A DNA stretch of 64,000 nt from an uncultured Roseburia sp. (GCA_947246475.1 CAMXSH010000001.1:1-64000); one strand, 5' to 3'; positions 44,842 through 54,015 are shown, counted from the stretch's first letter. Made by a program: numbers and translations. Notes: generated by a model not told the origin, from the sequence alone.

Positions 44842-45986
44842 AAAATAACACGTATGAGCTGGTCGCACCCTGCCATTTTGGAATGGAAGCAGTGCTGAAA
44901 CGGGAGATTTTGGATCTCGGTTACGAGATCTCGGCGGTGGATAATGGAAAAGTCACCTTCCGGGCAGATGCCGAGGGAATTTGCCGGGCAAATATTTTCC
45001 TGCGGACGACAGAGCGGATTCTTTTGAAGGTAGCAGAATTTGAAGCATTTACCTTTGATGAACTGTTTGAAAATATTAAGGCGCTGCCTTGGGACAGATA
45101 CATTCCCAAGGATGGGAAATTCTGGGTAGCAAAAGCGTCATCGGTAAATAGCCAGCTGTTCAGCCCATCAGATATTCAGCGGATTGTAAAAAAAGCAATG
45201 GTGGAGAGTTTGAAACAGACTTATCACCAGGAATGGTTTACGGAGGATGGTGCAGAATATCCGCTTCGTATCAGCATTTTAAAAAATGTTGTGACGGTGG
45301 GGCTTGATACGACGGGAATATCTCTTCATAAGAGGGGATACCGGAAGTATACAGCTCCCGCACCGGTGACAGAAACGTTGGCGGCGGCGATCCTCCTTCT
45401 TTCGCCCTGGAAAAAAGACCGGATTCTGGTGGATCCATTTTGCGGAAGTGGGACGATCCTCATTGAGGCGGCTATGATCGCAATGAATATGGCTCCAGGG
45501 ATGAACCGGGAATTTACTGCCGAGGGCTGGACCAATCTCATTCCTAAAAAGGAGTGGTATTCAACGGTAGAGGAGGCTTCTGACTTGCTGGAAGAGGAAG
45601 CAGATCTTAATTTACAGGGATACGATATTGACGGAGAAGTCTTAAAAATGGCAAGGGCAAATGCGGCGCTTGCCGGTGTGGACAAGCAGATCCATTTTCA
45701 GCAGAGAGATATCATTAATTTCAGTTCGCCGAAGAAATATGGTTTTGTAATATCCAATCCCCCCTATGGAGAGAGGCTTTCATCTAAAAAAGAAATGGAG
45801 CTCTTATACCGCACTATTGGTAATATCATTCGTGAAAATGAGACCTGGTCTTTCTTCCTGCTGAGCGGTTTTGAAGAAGCGCAGAAAGCTATAGGGAAAA
45901 AAGCAACCAAAAATCGAAAAATTTATAATGGCATGATTAAGACCTACCTCTATCAGTACATGGGGATAAAGCCACCTAGATACTGA
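44838..45986 (+). CDS. THUMP-domain class I rRNA methyltransferase (RlmL/YpsC type)
   Basis: A 382-residue protein with an N-terminal ferredoxin-like/THUMP RNA-binding part and a C-terminal methyltransferase domain. Motifs are LVDPFCGSGTILIEAAM for SAM binding and ISNPPYGERL (NPPY) for an N2-guanine or similar exocyclic amine. The family methylates 23S rRNA. It overlaps the rhodanese stop and is cotranscribed. Confidence 0.92.
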   Translation: MKNNTYELVAPCHFGMEAVLKREILDLGYEISAVDNGKVTFRADAEGICRANIFLRTTERILLKVAEFEAFTFDELFENIKALPWDRYIPKDGKFWVAKASSVNSQLFSPSDIQRIVKKAMVESLKQTYHQEWFTEDGAEYPLRISILKNVVTVGLDTTGISLHKRGYRKYTAPAPVTETLAAAILLLSPWKKDRILVDPFCGSGTILIEAAMIAMNMAPGMNREFTAEGWTNLIPKKEWYSTVEEASDLLEEEADLNLQGYDIDGEVLKMARANAALAGVDKQIHFQQRDIINFSSPKKYGFVISNPPYGERLSSKKEMELLYRTIGNIIRENETWSFFLLSGFEEAQKAIGKKATKNRKIYNGMIKTYLYQYMGIKPPRY

Positions 45987-46001
45987 TTCATATGTAAAAG
46001 T

Positions 46002-46137
46002 CGATTGTTTCGTGCCGCTGGCACTCTCACAATCGCCCCCCTGCATTCGCAGTCCGGGCTGTCGCCCTGCCTGCTCATTTCGGAGGTGCGCCAAATGTAT
46101 GAGAATCCCCTCATGCAGGCATGGTGAATTCTCATAC
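46002..46137 (+). repeat. Structured intergenic palindromic element
   Basis: Three consecutive hairpins: CGATTGT...ACAATCG (46002-46035) with an inner GTGCC-gct-GGCAC; GGGC-TGTC-GCCC near 46056; and GTATGAGAAT (46097) with ATTCTCATAC (46128). The sequence between them is GC-rich and noncoding. This resembles a REP/BIME-like element; other copies are not in this window. It could also stabilise the methyltransferase mRNA end. Confidence 0.6.
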
Positions 46138-46167
46138 GCTTGGCTTTACTTTTACGGAAAAATGTGC

Positions 46168-46196
46168 TTGCTATTTTACGCTGTACCGATTATACT
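46168..46196 (+). promoter_or_regulatory. Promoter of rdgB
   Basis: TTGCTA, 17 bases, TATACT, 22 bases before the start codon. Confidence 0.65.
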
Positions 46197-46217
46197 AAGA
46201 AGGAAATGAGGAATATT

Positions 46218-46802
46218 ATGGCAAAGAAACTAATATTTGCGACTAATAATCAGGGAAAAGTAAATGAGATCCGACAGATCCTCGGAGATGGTTATGACGT
46301 ATATTCTCTTAAAGATTTGGATATACATACAGATATCGTCGAAGATGGAACTAGTTTTGAAGAGAATGCTGTCATCAAAGCAAAAGCAATCTGTGAGGAG
46401 ACGGGAGAGATGGTGCTGGCGGATGACTCCGGTTTTGAGGTGGATTATCTGAATGGAGAACCTGGCATCTATTCTGCCAGATATCTGGGGGAAGAGACAT
46501 CCTACGATATAAAAAATGCGGATTTGCTCCGGCGCTGTGAAGCAGCCAAAGAAGGCGAGAGGACAGCGCGGTTTGTATGTGTGATCGCCTGTGCGTACCC
46601 GGACGGAAGAGTGGAGACCACCAGAGGGGTGATCGAAGGAGTGCTGGCTTATGAGCCGAAAGGAACCAACGGTTTTGGCTATGATCCAATTTTTTATCTG
46701 CCGGAACGGGGCTGCACTACCGGGGAACTGGAGCCGGAAGAAAAGAACCGTATCAGCCACCGGGGAATTGCCCTGAGGAAGATGGTAGAGAAACTAAAGT
46801 AG
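46218..46802 (+). CDS. rdgB: RdgB/HAM1 inosine triphosphate pyrophosphatase
   Basis: A 194-residue enzyme hydrolysing dITP/XTP and other non-canonical purine triphosphates to prevent their incorporation. Motifs: FATNNQGKVNEI, LADDSGFEVDYLNGEPGIYS, GTNGFGYDPIF and KNRISHRGIAL. ATG 46218 is chosen (with GAGG); the open frame upstream is not supported. It is followed by a phosphodiesterase gene with 40 bases between. Confidence 0.95.
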   Translation: MAKKLIFATNNQGKVNEIRQILGDGYDVYSLKDLDIHTDIVEDGTSFEENAVIKAKAICEETGEMVLADDSGFEVDYLNGEPGIYSARYLGEETSYDIKNADLLRRCEAAKEGERTARFVCVIACAYPDGRVETTRGVIEGVLAYEPKGTNGFGYDPIFYLPERGCTTGELEPEEKNRISHRGIALRKMVEKLK

Positions 46803-46842
46803 TAAAAACCGGCATTTGTTGAACTTATCGGGAGAGAATAAT

Positions 46843-47325
46843 ATGGCAAAATATCTGGTATTCAGCGACTCTCACGGCAGAGATGACAATATGCTGGACA
46901 TCATAAAAAAACATAAAGAAACAGAGGGGATTTTTTTCCTGGGAGATGTAGAAAATCATGGAGACAGGCTTAGAAATTCTATTCCAGGTCCTGTTTATAT
47001 GGTTAGAGGGAATTGTGACTGGTCATCGGATGCACCCGAATTTCTTGTGTTTCAGTTGCATGGCCACCGGATTGCAATGACCCATGGGCATAGACAGCAC
47101 GTGGTCGGCGGAGTGGACATCCTAAAGTACTGGGCGCTGGAACAGGAGGCAGATATCGTCATGTATGGCCATACCCATGTTCCTTTTGTGGAGCAGTCTT
47201 CCCAACTGACGGTTTTGAATCCGGGAAGTATCTCCAAACCGAGGCAGGGAGATGGCATTCCTACCTATGCGATGATTAATTTTGCTGAGGGTGGGGAAGT
47301 CCAGATTGAGATTTGTAAAGTATGA
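46843..47325 (+). CDS. MJ0936/YfcE-type metallophosphoesterase
   Basis: A 160-residue phosphodiesterase with FSDSHGRDDN, LGDVENHGD, VRGNCDW, THGHR and MYGHTHVP, all metal-binding motifs of the calcineurin-like family. It probably hydrolyses a cyclic nucleotide or phosphodiester. Start ATG 46843 follows GGGAGAG. rdgB and this gene are a common pair in Firmicutes. Confidence 0.93.
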   Translation: MAKYLVFSDSHGRDDNMLDIIKKHKETEGIFFLGDVENHGDRLRNSIPGPVYMVRGNCDWSSDAPEFLVFQLHGHRIAMTHGHRQHVVGGVDILKYWALEQEADIVMYGHTHVPFVEQSSQLTVLNPGSISKPRQGDGIPTYAMINFAEGGEVQIEICKV

Positions 47326-47375
47326 TTTGCCACTCTTCTCATCGGCATTACCATAAATGAAAGGATAAATATAAA

Positions 47376-47867
47376 ATGTTACAGTATTTGATTGTTTTTT
47401 TAGTATCTATGGTACCTATTGTTGAATTGAGGGGAGCGATTCCTATTGCAGCGACTTATATGGCTGCTGGATATGATATTTCCATGCCGATATCTTTTGT
47501 TGTAGCAGTGGTGGGAAATATGATTCCTGTTCCTTTTATCTACCTCTTTGCCAGGAAAATGCTGGAATGGGGGGCGGACAAGCCGATTATCGGTAAGTTT
47601 TTCACCTTCTGTCTGGAGAAGGGCGAAAAGGGAGGAAAGAAGCTTCAGGAAAAGGCGGGGAGAGGTCTTTTTGTAGCACTTCTTTTATTTGTTGGTATTC
47701 CTCTTCCAGGGACAGGTGCTTGGACAGGTACTTTGGCTGCAAGTCTTCTGGACATGGATTTTAAATCCAGCGCCTTAGCAGCTATGGGTGGTGTATTGCT
47801 GGCGGGTATTATCATGTATACGCTCAGCGTGGTGGCAGCAGGAACATTTACGACATTGTTCTTATAG
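47376..47867 (+). CDS. Small multidrug export-like membrane protein (COG2426)
   Basis: A 163-residue protein with four to five membrane segments. Motifs VPIVELRGAIPIA and LFVGIPLPGTGAWTG fit the Sm_multidrug_ex family. Its substrate is unknown despite the name. AAAGGA precedes the ATG. Confidence 0.85.
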   Translation: MLQYLIVFLVSMVPIVELRGAIPIAATYMAAGYDISMPISFVVAVVGNMIPVPFIYLFARKMLEWGADKPIIGKFFTFCLEKGEKGGKKLQEKAGRGLFVALLLFVGIPLPGTGAWTGTLAASLLDMDFKSSALAAMGGVLLAGIIMYTLSVVAAGTFTTLFL

Positions 47868-47939
47868 AAACTTTTTGTGGTGTTAATGGGACATTATGAA
47901 AAATATTTGATAAAAAAATAGAAAAAAGTAAAAAAAGGC

Positions 47940-47968
47940 TTGACAAATTTGTCATGTCCTAATATAAT
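47940..47968 (+). promoter_or_regulatory. Promoter of the tRNA-Val/Met transcript
   Basis: TTGACA, 17 bases, TATAAT. A perfect 14-bp palindrome (TGACAAATTTGTCA, 47941-47954) overlaps the -35. Confidence 0.85.
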
Positions 47969-48002
47969 AGTCAATGGCGCTGCTGGTAAGCGAATGGCGT
48001 AT

Positions 48003-48075
48003 GGGATCTTAGCTCAGCTGGGAGAGCATCTGCCTTACAAGCAGAGGGTCACAGGTTCGAGCCCTGTAGGTCCCA
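48003..48075 (+). tRNA. tRNA-Val (anticodon TAC)
   Basis: A 73-base cloverleaf: acceptor GGGATCT/AGGTCCC, D-arm GCTC..GAGC, anticodon stem TCTGC/GCAGA with loop CTTACAA, T-arm ACAGG-TTCGAGC-CCTGT. Anticodon TAC reads GUA/GUN. Confidence 0.95.
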
Positions 48076-48128
48076 TTTAATTTCTTATTTTGTGGCAGCT
48101 TAATATATAGCCATTTTATATGGCCTAT

Positions 48129-48202
48129 GGCGGGATAGCTCAGTTGGCTAGAGCACACGGTTCATACCCGTGGTGTCGGGGGTTCAAATCCCTTTCCCGC
48201 TA
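48129..48202 (+). tRNA. tRNA-Met (anticodon CAT)
   Basis: A 74-base cloverleaf starting GGCGGGATAGCTCAG with anticodon stem CACGG/CCGTG and loop TTCATAC. The paired acceptor start and no C1-A72-type mismatch point to elongator tRNA-Met. A lysidine-modified tRNA-Ile with CAT is less likely but not excluded. Confidence 0.9.
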
Positions 48203-48207
48203 CTTAC

Positions 48208-48234
48208 AAGCCTTGATTATTCAAGGCTTTTTCT
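48208..48234 (+). terminator. Terminator of the tRNA-Val/Met transcript
   Basis: AAGCCTTGA-TTAT-TCAAGGCTT, a perfect 9-bp stem, runs into TTTTTC. Confidence 0.9.
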
Positions 48235-48317
48235 TATAGTAAAATTTGATATCTGCGGAGCGGCGAAGAATGGCACGGCGGGCGGAGAAGCTCTCAGTAA
48301 AACAAGGAGGTCATCTT

Positions 48318-48794
48318 ATGCGAATTGGTACAGGATATGACGTACACAGACTGGTTAAGGACAGAGATCTGATACTTGGCGGAGTAAAGATCGATTATGA
48401 ATATGGGCTGCTTGGTCACTCCGACGCAGATGTATTGGTACATGCCATTATGGACGCTCTTCTGGGAGCAGCAGCTTTTGGGGATATAGGAAAGCATTTT
48501 CCCGATACGGAGGAAGCCTACCGGGGGATTTCCAGCATCGTCCTGTTGGAGCATGTGGCGGAACTGTTAAAGAAAAACGGATACACCGTGGGAAATATTG
48601 ATTCCGTCATTATCGCCCAAAACCCTAAAATGGCGCCGTATATTGACAAGATGAGGGAAAATATAGCCAGAGCCCTCTCTGTAGAGCTCAGCCGGATCAG
48701 TGTAAAGGCAACGACGGAAGAAGGGCTTGGGTTCACAGGAGCCAGGGAAGGAATATCTTCTCATGCGGTGTGCATACTGACCAATGAGATCTGA
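48318..48794 (+). CDS. ispF: 2-C-methyl-D-erythritol 2,4-cyclodiphosphate synthase
   Basis: A 158-residue enzyme of the non-mevalonate isoprenoid pathway. [50 protein letters not shown] and [13 protein letters not shown] are the family motifs with zinc-binding Asp/His. AGGAGG precedes ATG 48318. It is not next to ispD here. Confidence 0.96.
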   Translation: MRIGTGYDVHRLVKDRDLILGGVKIDYEYGLLGHSDADVLVHAIMDALLGAAAFGDIGKHFPDTEEAYRGISSIVLLEHVAELLKKNGYTVGNIDSVIIAQNPKMAPYIDKMRENIARALSVELSRISVKATTEEGLGFTGAREGISSHAVCILTNEI

Positions 48795-48824
48795 CCTGTT
48801 GAGCTAAGGGAGGGATTAGTCAGG

Positions 48825-49685
48825 ATGAATCATCGGGAACTTTGGAAAGAGATATTTTGTGACACAGATAAATATATAGATTTTTATTTTTGCGAAAAGG
48901 CCAAAAGAAGCAAAATCTATTCAAGATATGAGAATGATCAACTGGCGGGTATGGCGTTTTTTACACCTTATGAGATGGTTTACCGGGGAGAGTTCTGCAT
49001 CTGTCCCTATATTGTGGGCGTGGCGACAAGAGAAGAGAGCCGCGGACGGGGGCACATGAGAAAAAATATAGAACAGGGGCTGAATGAATTTCAGCAGGCT
49101 GGTGCCAGACTTGCCTTTCTCAGCCCGGCAGATGAACAGATCTACAGACCACTTGGTTTTTTGCCAGTATATTACCGCAGACAGATCGAGGTGTATGGGA
49201 ATAAAAAGAAATGGTATGAGGTGCAGTCTTTTTCTAACATGAGCAAGGAAGAACGGAGAAAACTGGAGAAATTTTCCTGCGATTTACTGGCTGCTTCTGA
49301 ACTGGATCTTTATATGCGGCATAGCACAGAATATTTGGCACAGCTTCATAAAGAAATGAAGGCATTGGAAGGTGAAGTGGTCGTTTTATGGGAGGACGGG
49401 AAGATTCGGGGCATGGCTGCCTATACCTGGGAAGAAGGCGCTTTTGAAGTGATAGAAGTGATCTGTGATCCAAAAGATGGAAGAAAGATAATGGAATCGT
49501 TATGCGCCCATCTGGATGAAGAGGACGGCAAAAAGGTTACAATTTCAGATGGATATTTTCTGGGAGAGGTGACCGGTGAAGGGATCCGGACCGTACAGTC
49601 TGAGAAGCCATATATTATGGCAAAGGCGTTGGATACAGACGAGGAGATGACTGGGTTACGTGTATATATAAATGACATTACTTGA
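48825..49685 (+). CDS. GNAT acetyltransferase, Eis-like
   Basis: A 286-residue protein with an N-terminal GNAT domain (GVATREESRGRGHMRKNIEQ; LSPADEQIYRPLGF) and a C-terminal part resembling the sterol-carrier-like half of Eis family acetyltransferases. It lies 19 bases before rlmB. The substrate is unknown. Confidence 0.82.
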   Translation: MNHRELWKEIFCDTDKYIDFYFCEKAKRSKIYSRYENDQLAGMAFFTPYEMVYRGEFCICPYIVGVATREESRGRGHMRKNIEQGLNEFQQAGARLAFLSPADEQIYRPLGFLPVYYRRQIEVYGNKKKWYEVQSFSNMSKEERRKLEKFSCDLLAASELDLYMRHSTEYLAQLHKEMKALEGEVVVLWEDGKIRGMAAYTWEEGAFEVIEVICDPKDGRKIMESLCAHLDEEDGKKVTISDGYFLGEVTGEGIRTVQSEKPYIMAKALDTDEEMTGLRVYINDIT

Positions 49686-49704
49686 AAGAAGAAGGAGAGG
49701 GAAA

Positions 49705-50463
49705 ATGGAGGAAGAAAGCAGACTAGAGGGGCGCCACAGCGTATTGGAGGCGTTTCGTGCGGGAAAGCTGATCGAAAAGCTGTTTGTGCTGAAAGGATGC
49801 AAAGACGGTCCGGTGCTGAGCATATTGAGGGAGGCAAAAAAAGCCGGAAGCCTGGTAGACTTTGTGCCAAAAGAGCGCCTGGACCATATGAGCGAAACCG
49901 GGAAACATCAAGGAGTGGTGGCAGTTCTGTCGGCATTTCATTACAGTACTGTGGAAGATATGTTTGAGCTGGCGGAACAGAGAGGGGAAGATCCTTTCAT
50001 TTTTCTGCTGGATGGTATTGAGGATCCCCATAACCTGGGAGCAATTATCCGCACCGCCAACCTGGCAGGGGCACATGGAGTGATCATTCCAAAGCGCCGG
50101 GCAGTGGGACTGACAGCTACAGTGGTGAAAGCATCTGCCGGAGCGATCCATTATACCCCAGTGGCAAAGGTGACAAATCTTTCTGCTGAAATGGAACGGC
50201 TTAAAGAAAAGGGGATGTGGTTTGTGTGCGCAGACATGGAAGGAGAGGTTATGTACCGCCAGAATCTGAACGGTTCTGTTGGCCTGGTGATCGGAAATGA
50301 AGGATCTGGTGTGTCGCGTCTTGTGAAGGAGCACTGTGATTTTAAGACGGCGATTCCTATGTCAGGGGATATTGATTCTTTGAATGCCTCTGTGGCGGCA
50401 GGGGTTCTTGCATTTGAGATCGTAAGGCAGAGGAAATACGCTGGTGCAGCGAATATTACGTAA
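49705..50463 (+). CDS. rlmB: 23S rRNA 2'-O-ribose methyltransferase RlmB/TrmH family
   Basis: A 252-residue SPOUT methyltransferase. An N-terminal substrate-binding part (GRHSVLEAFRAG) precedes the knot: LDGIEDPHNLGAIIRTANLA, VGLVIGNEGSGVSRLVKE and IPMSGDIDSLNASVAAGV. It modifies a ribose in 23S rRNA. GGAGAGG precedes ATG 49705. In many Firmicutes cysS-mrnC-rlmB-sigH are neighbours; here rlmB and sigH remain together. Confidence 0.93.
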   Translation: MEEESRLEGRHSVLEAFRAGKLIEKLFVLKGCKDGPVLSILREAKKAGSLVDFVPKERLDHMSETGKHQGVVAVLSAFHYSTVEDMFELAEQRGEDPFIFLLDGIEDPHNLGAIIRTANLAGAHGVIIPKRRAVGLTATVVKASAGAIHYTPVAKVTNLSAEMERLKEKGMWFVCADMEGEVMYRQNLNGSVGLVIGNEGSGVSRLVKEHCDFKTAIPMSGDIDSLNASVAAGVLAFEIVRQRKYAGAANIT

Positions 50464-50505
50464 TGAGCTTAATATTTATTGTACTGGCTGAGGGGAAAGA
50501 AAAAT

Positions 50506-51120
50506 ATGGCAAAGTGGTATGATGATCTTACCGATGAAGAAATCATATATCAAATTCGCCAGGGGGATAATCCTGGTGTAGATTATCTGATGGAAAAGTA
50601 CAAAAATCTGGTGCGAAAGAAGGCGAGGGCGCTTTACCTCATAGGAGGCGACAGTGACGATCTGATCCAGGAGGGGATGATTGGGTTGTTCAAGGCGATT
50701 CGCGACTATCAGCCTGAAAAAGAAAATTCTTTTTATGGATTTGCCAATCTGTGTGTCGAACGGCAGCTGTATAATGCAGTAAAAGGGGCGAACCGTCTCA
50801 AGAACTCACCTCTGAATACTTATGTATCTCTGGATGTTCCAGTGGGTGGCATTGGAACCGAGGAGACAGGACAGACTCTGGGGGAAATATTAGAAAAAAA
50901 TGGAATATCCAATCCGGAAGACATTATGATCGACAGGGAGCGGGTGGGAAAGATCGAGGCATATATTCAAAACCAGCTGAGCCAGTTTGAGCAAAATGTG
51001 GTAAATTTGTACATCGAGGGCATGAGTTACCAGCAGATTGCGGAGCATTTGGGGCGCACTCCAAAGTCCATCGATAATGCTCTACAGCGCATTAAGAAAA
51101 AATTAGGTGAATTGTGTTGA
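50506..51120 (+). CDS. sigH: RNA polymerase sigma factor SigH type
   Basis: A 204-residue sigma factor with region 2 (DYLMEKYKNLVRKKARALYL; DDLIQEGMIGLFKAIRDYQP) and region 4 (EGMSYQQIAEHLGRTPKSID). The match is to SigH, the early-stationary-phase/sporulation sigma factor. GAGGGG precedes ATG 50506. Together with rlmB upstream it keeps the Bacillus-like order. Confidence 0.92.
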   Translation: MAKWYDDLTDEEIIYQIRQGDNPGVDYLMEKYKNLVRKKARALYLIGGDSDDLIQEGMIGLFKAIRDYQPEKENSFYGFANLCVERQLYNAVKGANRLKNSPLNTYVSLDVPVGGIGTEETGQTLGEILEKNGISNPEDIMIDRERVGKIEAYIQNQLSQFEQNVVNLYIEGMSYQQIAEHLGRTPKSIDNALQRIKKKLGELC

Positions 51121-51127
51121 TTACCTG

Positions 51128-51156
51128 TTGACATAATGATATTACTCTGCTACAAT
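51128..51156 (+). promoter_or_regulatory. Promoter of tRNA-Thr
   Basis: TTGACA, 17 bases, TACAAT, directly after the sigH stop and 27 bases before the tRNA. Confidence 0.85.
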
Positions 51157-51182
51157 AATGCGTGGGTTAAAAATTAATCTAA

Positions 51183-51255
51183 GCTGGCGTGGCACAGTCG
51201 GTAGCGCACTTCATTGGTAGTGAAGAGGTCACGGGTTCGATTCCCGTCGCTAGCT
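51183..51255 (+). tRNA. tRNA-Thr (anticodon GGT)
   Basis: A 73-base cloverleaf: acceptor GCTGGCG/CGCTAGC (one G-T pair), anticodon stem CTTCA/TGAAG with loop TTGGTAG, T-arm ACGGG-TTCGATT-CCCGT. Anticodon GGT reads ACC/ACU, the same codons as in the thrS specifier loop. No CCA is encoded. Confidence 0.95.
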
Positions 51256-51284
51256 TTATAAAATTATAAGTTGTGGAAGATAGG

Positions 51285-51326
51285 AAAAGAGGAGACATGA
51301 GTTCGCTCATGGGATTCTCTTTTTTC
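51285..51326 (+). terminator. Terminator of tRNA-Thr
   Basis: AAAAGAG (51285) pairs with CTCTTTT (51317), with inner CATGAG-TTCG-CTCATG having a UUCG-type loop, followed by TTTTTTC. Confidence 0.85.
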
Positions 51327-51443
51327 AATTTGTGCTGTCAAACCAGCTCAAATTAGGGGTCACTGGGCTGTAGGACGCATTCTGGCAGATAATATTAGTC
51401 ATTTCAGATGTAGAATTACGAGGAAAGTACACAGGAGGGAGTT

Positions 51444-53579
51444 ATGGACGCTTCAAGGAGCAGAGGGGAGATTATCGCCTCCCACACCTTTACTTATTTT
51501 AATTTTCTGAATCTTGTACTCGCAGGTCTGATCCTTTTTTCGGGGCAATATAAAAATATGCTGTTTATGGGGATTGTCATTACCAATGCCCTGATTGGGA
51601 TCATTCAGGAAATAAAAGTGAAGAAACTGGTAGATGCGCTGTCCGTAGTTACCGCCACAAAGGCTAAACTTGTGCTGGGGGAGGAGATCCGAGAAGTTCC
51701 GGTTGAAAGCCTGAAGAAAGGAGACATGATCCGGGTATCTATTGGTGACCAGATCCCGGTGGATTGTGTGACGAAGGAATCCCAGGGGCTGGAGGTAAAT
51801 GAATCTCTTCTTACCGGGGAATCACTGGCGGTTTTAAAAAAGAGCGGCGATTTTCTGTATTCAGGGAGTACGGCAGCAGCAGGTACGGCGACGGCAGAAG
51901 TCATTCATGTAGGTGAAGATAATTACGCGACACAGCTCGTAAAAAAAGCAAAGACGAAAAGACGGGCTACTTCTGAGATGCAGATTGCCATAAAAAAAAT
52001 AATAAAATATGTAGGTTATGCAATCCTGCCGATTGGAACAGTGTTGTTCGTTATCCAGAGGCAGGTGGCAGGAAATAATATATCTGATTCTCTGGTGAAT
52101 ACAGTAGCAGGAGTACTTGGAATGATTCCGGAAGGGCTGGTGCTCCTGACTAGTATCTCCTTTATCCTTGGTGTGGGAAGGCTGGCGAAAAAGAATGCCC
52201 TGGTTCAGGAGATGGAGGCGATCGAGGCACTGGCAAGGGTAGATGTGCTCTGCCTTGACAAGACAGGTACGATTACCACCGGGGAACTTCGGGTAGAGAA
52301 GGTCATACTGGCAGGGGGTACAGAAGAAAAAGAGGTATATCCTGTTATGGAAAGTTTCTCTTATGCATTTGAGGAGACAAACAGTACCACGGAGGCATTG
52401 AGAGGTTATTTTGAAAATACGGAAAAACTGGAAATCATAGATAAGATTCCTTTTAGTTCCAGGCGTAAATATATGGGGATCACAGTGAGGGAGGCAGAGG
52501 GAAAAAAACGGTATTTTCTTGGGGCGCCGGAATATCTCACACAGGATGGACAGGCGCTGGAACAGGCGGAGCAGTTTGCAGCTGAAGGGATGCGGGTTTT
52601 GCTGCTGGCAGACGAAAAAGAGAAGCCCCTTGTACTCATTGCCCTGGGAGATGTGATCAAAGAGGATGCCCCCGAGACCTTTCGTTTTTTTCGGGAAAAA
52701 GGTGTGAATATCAAAATACTGTCGGGAGACAATCCTTTGACAGTATCTGTAGTGGCAGGCCGTGCAGGGATTGACGGAGCAGAAAGATATGTAGACGCAA
52801 GAGAACTGCCGGAAGAACCGGAACAGCTTCGTGCGGAGATTGACAAATACCAGGTGTTTGGAAGAGTTTCTCCCGAGAAGAAGCAGTGCATCGTAAAGGC
52901 CCTTGAGGCAGAGGGAAATGTGACAGGAATGGTGGGAGACGGCGTCAATGATGTTCTGGCGCTGAAGGATGCGGATTGCGGGATCGCCATGGCATCCGGC
53001 AGCGATGCGGCAAAACAGAGTGCTCATATTGTGCTTCTGGATTCAGATTTTTCCTCCATGAAAGAAATTGTAAATGAAGGAAGGACGATCATATCTAATA
53101 TAGAAAGAGTCAGTGCATTGTATCTGACCAAGACATTATATTCTATTTTTTTGTGTGTGCTTTTTATCATTATCGGGAAAACGTATCCCTTCATACCGAT
53201 CCAGCTCAGTCTGATCGGAGCGACATCCATCGGCATCCCCAGTTTTGTGCTGGCATTGGAACGCCACGAGGATACGATTCCCAAAGGTTTTTTGAAAAAT
53301 GTCCTGCGTATATCGCTGCCGGCAGCAGCCACCCTGACCGGAGGGCTAGTGGTTATCTCATGTTTCAGCAGGCTGTTCCATATGGGTGAGGTGGTGGTTT
53401 CGACATTAAATCTGCTGGCTGGTGGATTTGTAAGTTTTGCGGTGCTTCTGGTGGTCTGCATGCCGATGAGCAGAATGCGTTTTGGTCTCTGTGTGACGGT
53501 GATCAGCTTATTTTGCGGGGCTGTACTATTGTTTCCGCATTTTTTCAATGTGGTTTCTGTTTTTGAATTCCTGTTCTGA
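51444..53579 (+). CDS. P-type cation-transporting ATPase (CtpE-like)
   Basis: A 711-residue P-type ATPase. The actuator motif LLTGES, phosphorylation site LCLDKTGTITTG, nucleotide-binding region, GDGVNDVLALKDAD and several membrane segments are intact. It resembles CtpE-type putative calcium transporters (MIPEGLVLLTS; motif without CPC, so not heavy metal). Related proteins carry about 30 more N-terminal residues; here a good GGAGGG site before the ATG supports the short form. It converges on mrnC, four bases between stops. Confidence 0.9.
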   Translation: MDASRSRGEIIASHTFTYFNFLNLVLAGLILFSGQYKNMLFMGIVITNALIGIIQEIKVKKLVDALSVVTATKAKLVLGEEIREVPVESLKKGDMIRVSIGDQIPVDCVTKESQGLEVNESLLTGESLAVLKKSGDFLYSGSTAAAGTATAEVIHVGEDNYATQLVKKAKTKRRATSEMQIAIKKIIKYVGYAILPIGTVLFVIQRQVAGNNISDSLVNTVAGVLGMIPEGLVLLTSISFILGVGRLAKKNALVQEMEAIEALARVDVLCLDKTGTITTGELRVEKVILAGGTEEKEVYPVMESFSYAFEETNSTTEALRGYFENTEKLEIIDKIPFSSRRKYMGITVREAEGKKRYFLGAPEYLTQDGQALEQAEQFAAEGMRVLLLADEKEKPLVLIALGDVIKEDAPETFRFFREKGVNIKILSGDNPLTVSVVAGRAGIDGAERYVDARELPEEPEQLRAEIDKYQVFGRVSPEKKQCIVKALEAEGNVTGMVGDGVNDVLALKDADCGIAMASGSDAAKQSAHIVLLDSDFSSMKEIVNEGRTIISNIERVSALYLTKTLYSIFLCVLFIIIGKTYPFIPIQLSLIGATSIGIPSFVLALERHEDTIPKGFLKNVLRISLPAAATLTGGLVVISCFSRLFHMGEVVVSTLNLLAGGFVSFAVLLVVCMPMSRMRFGLCVTVISLFCGAVLLFPHFFNVVSVFEFLF

Positions 53580-53583
53580 CAGG

Positions 53584-54015
53584 TCATTCAGAGAGTTCTG
53601 CAAGTCCCAGACGGATCAGCTCCAGCAGACGCTGCATTTCACCCTTCAGATAAAGGTAGCCCATCAATGCCTCAAAGCCGGTAGCGGTACGGTAGTCGTG
53701 GATATCAGCATTTTTAGCTACCGAATGGGATTTGGCATTGCGGCCTCTTTTGAAAATGGAAATTTCCTCCTCTGTTAATATGTTCATGATCCGGGCCATA
53801 AGTTCAGCCTGGGCTTTTGCATTAACAAGACTACTGGACTGCCGGTGCAGGGACTTTACGGTGCCGGATTTTTTTTCAACGATGATCGTCCGGACCACGA
53901 TTTCAAAAACAGCATCCCCCAGATAGGCAAGGGTGAGAGGGGAATAGCTGTTGATCTCTTTCTGGCTGATCTGAAAGAATTCCTGAATGTCATCGAGTAA
54001 TTGGTTTGTGTTCAT
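53584..54015 (-). CDS. mrnC: Mini-ribonuclease 3 (MrnC)
   Basis: A 143-residue RNase III-like protein without a dsRNA-binding domain, as in MrnC which matures 23S rRNA. LAYLGDAVFEIVVRTIIVEK and KNADIHDYRTATGFEALMGY contain the acidic catalytic residues. ATG 54015 with GGAGAAC nearby is preferred to the in-frame upstream open stretch. In Bacillus it sits beside cysS and rlmB; here it is about 3 kb from rlmB on the opposite strand. Confidence 0.92.
   Translation of the reverse strand: MNTNQLLDDIQEFFQISQKEINSYSPLTLAYLGDAVFEIVVRTIIVEKKSGTVKSLHRQSSSLVNAKAQAELMARIMNILTEEEISIFKRGRNAKSHSVAKNADIHDYRTATGFEALMGYLYLKGEMQRLLELIRLGLAELSE

Noticed and set aside
51861-53027. 388-residue ORF antisense to the P-type ATPase
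   Set aside because: Long open frame opposite a clear conserved gene, with Cys/His-rich composition and no ribosome site; a shadow.
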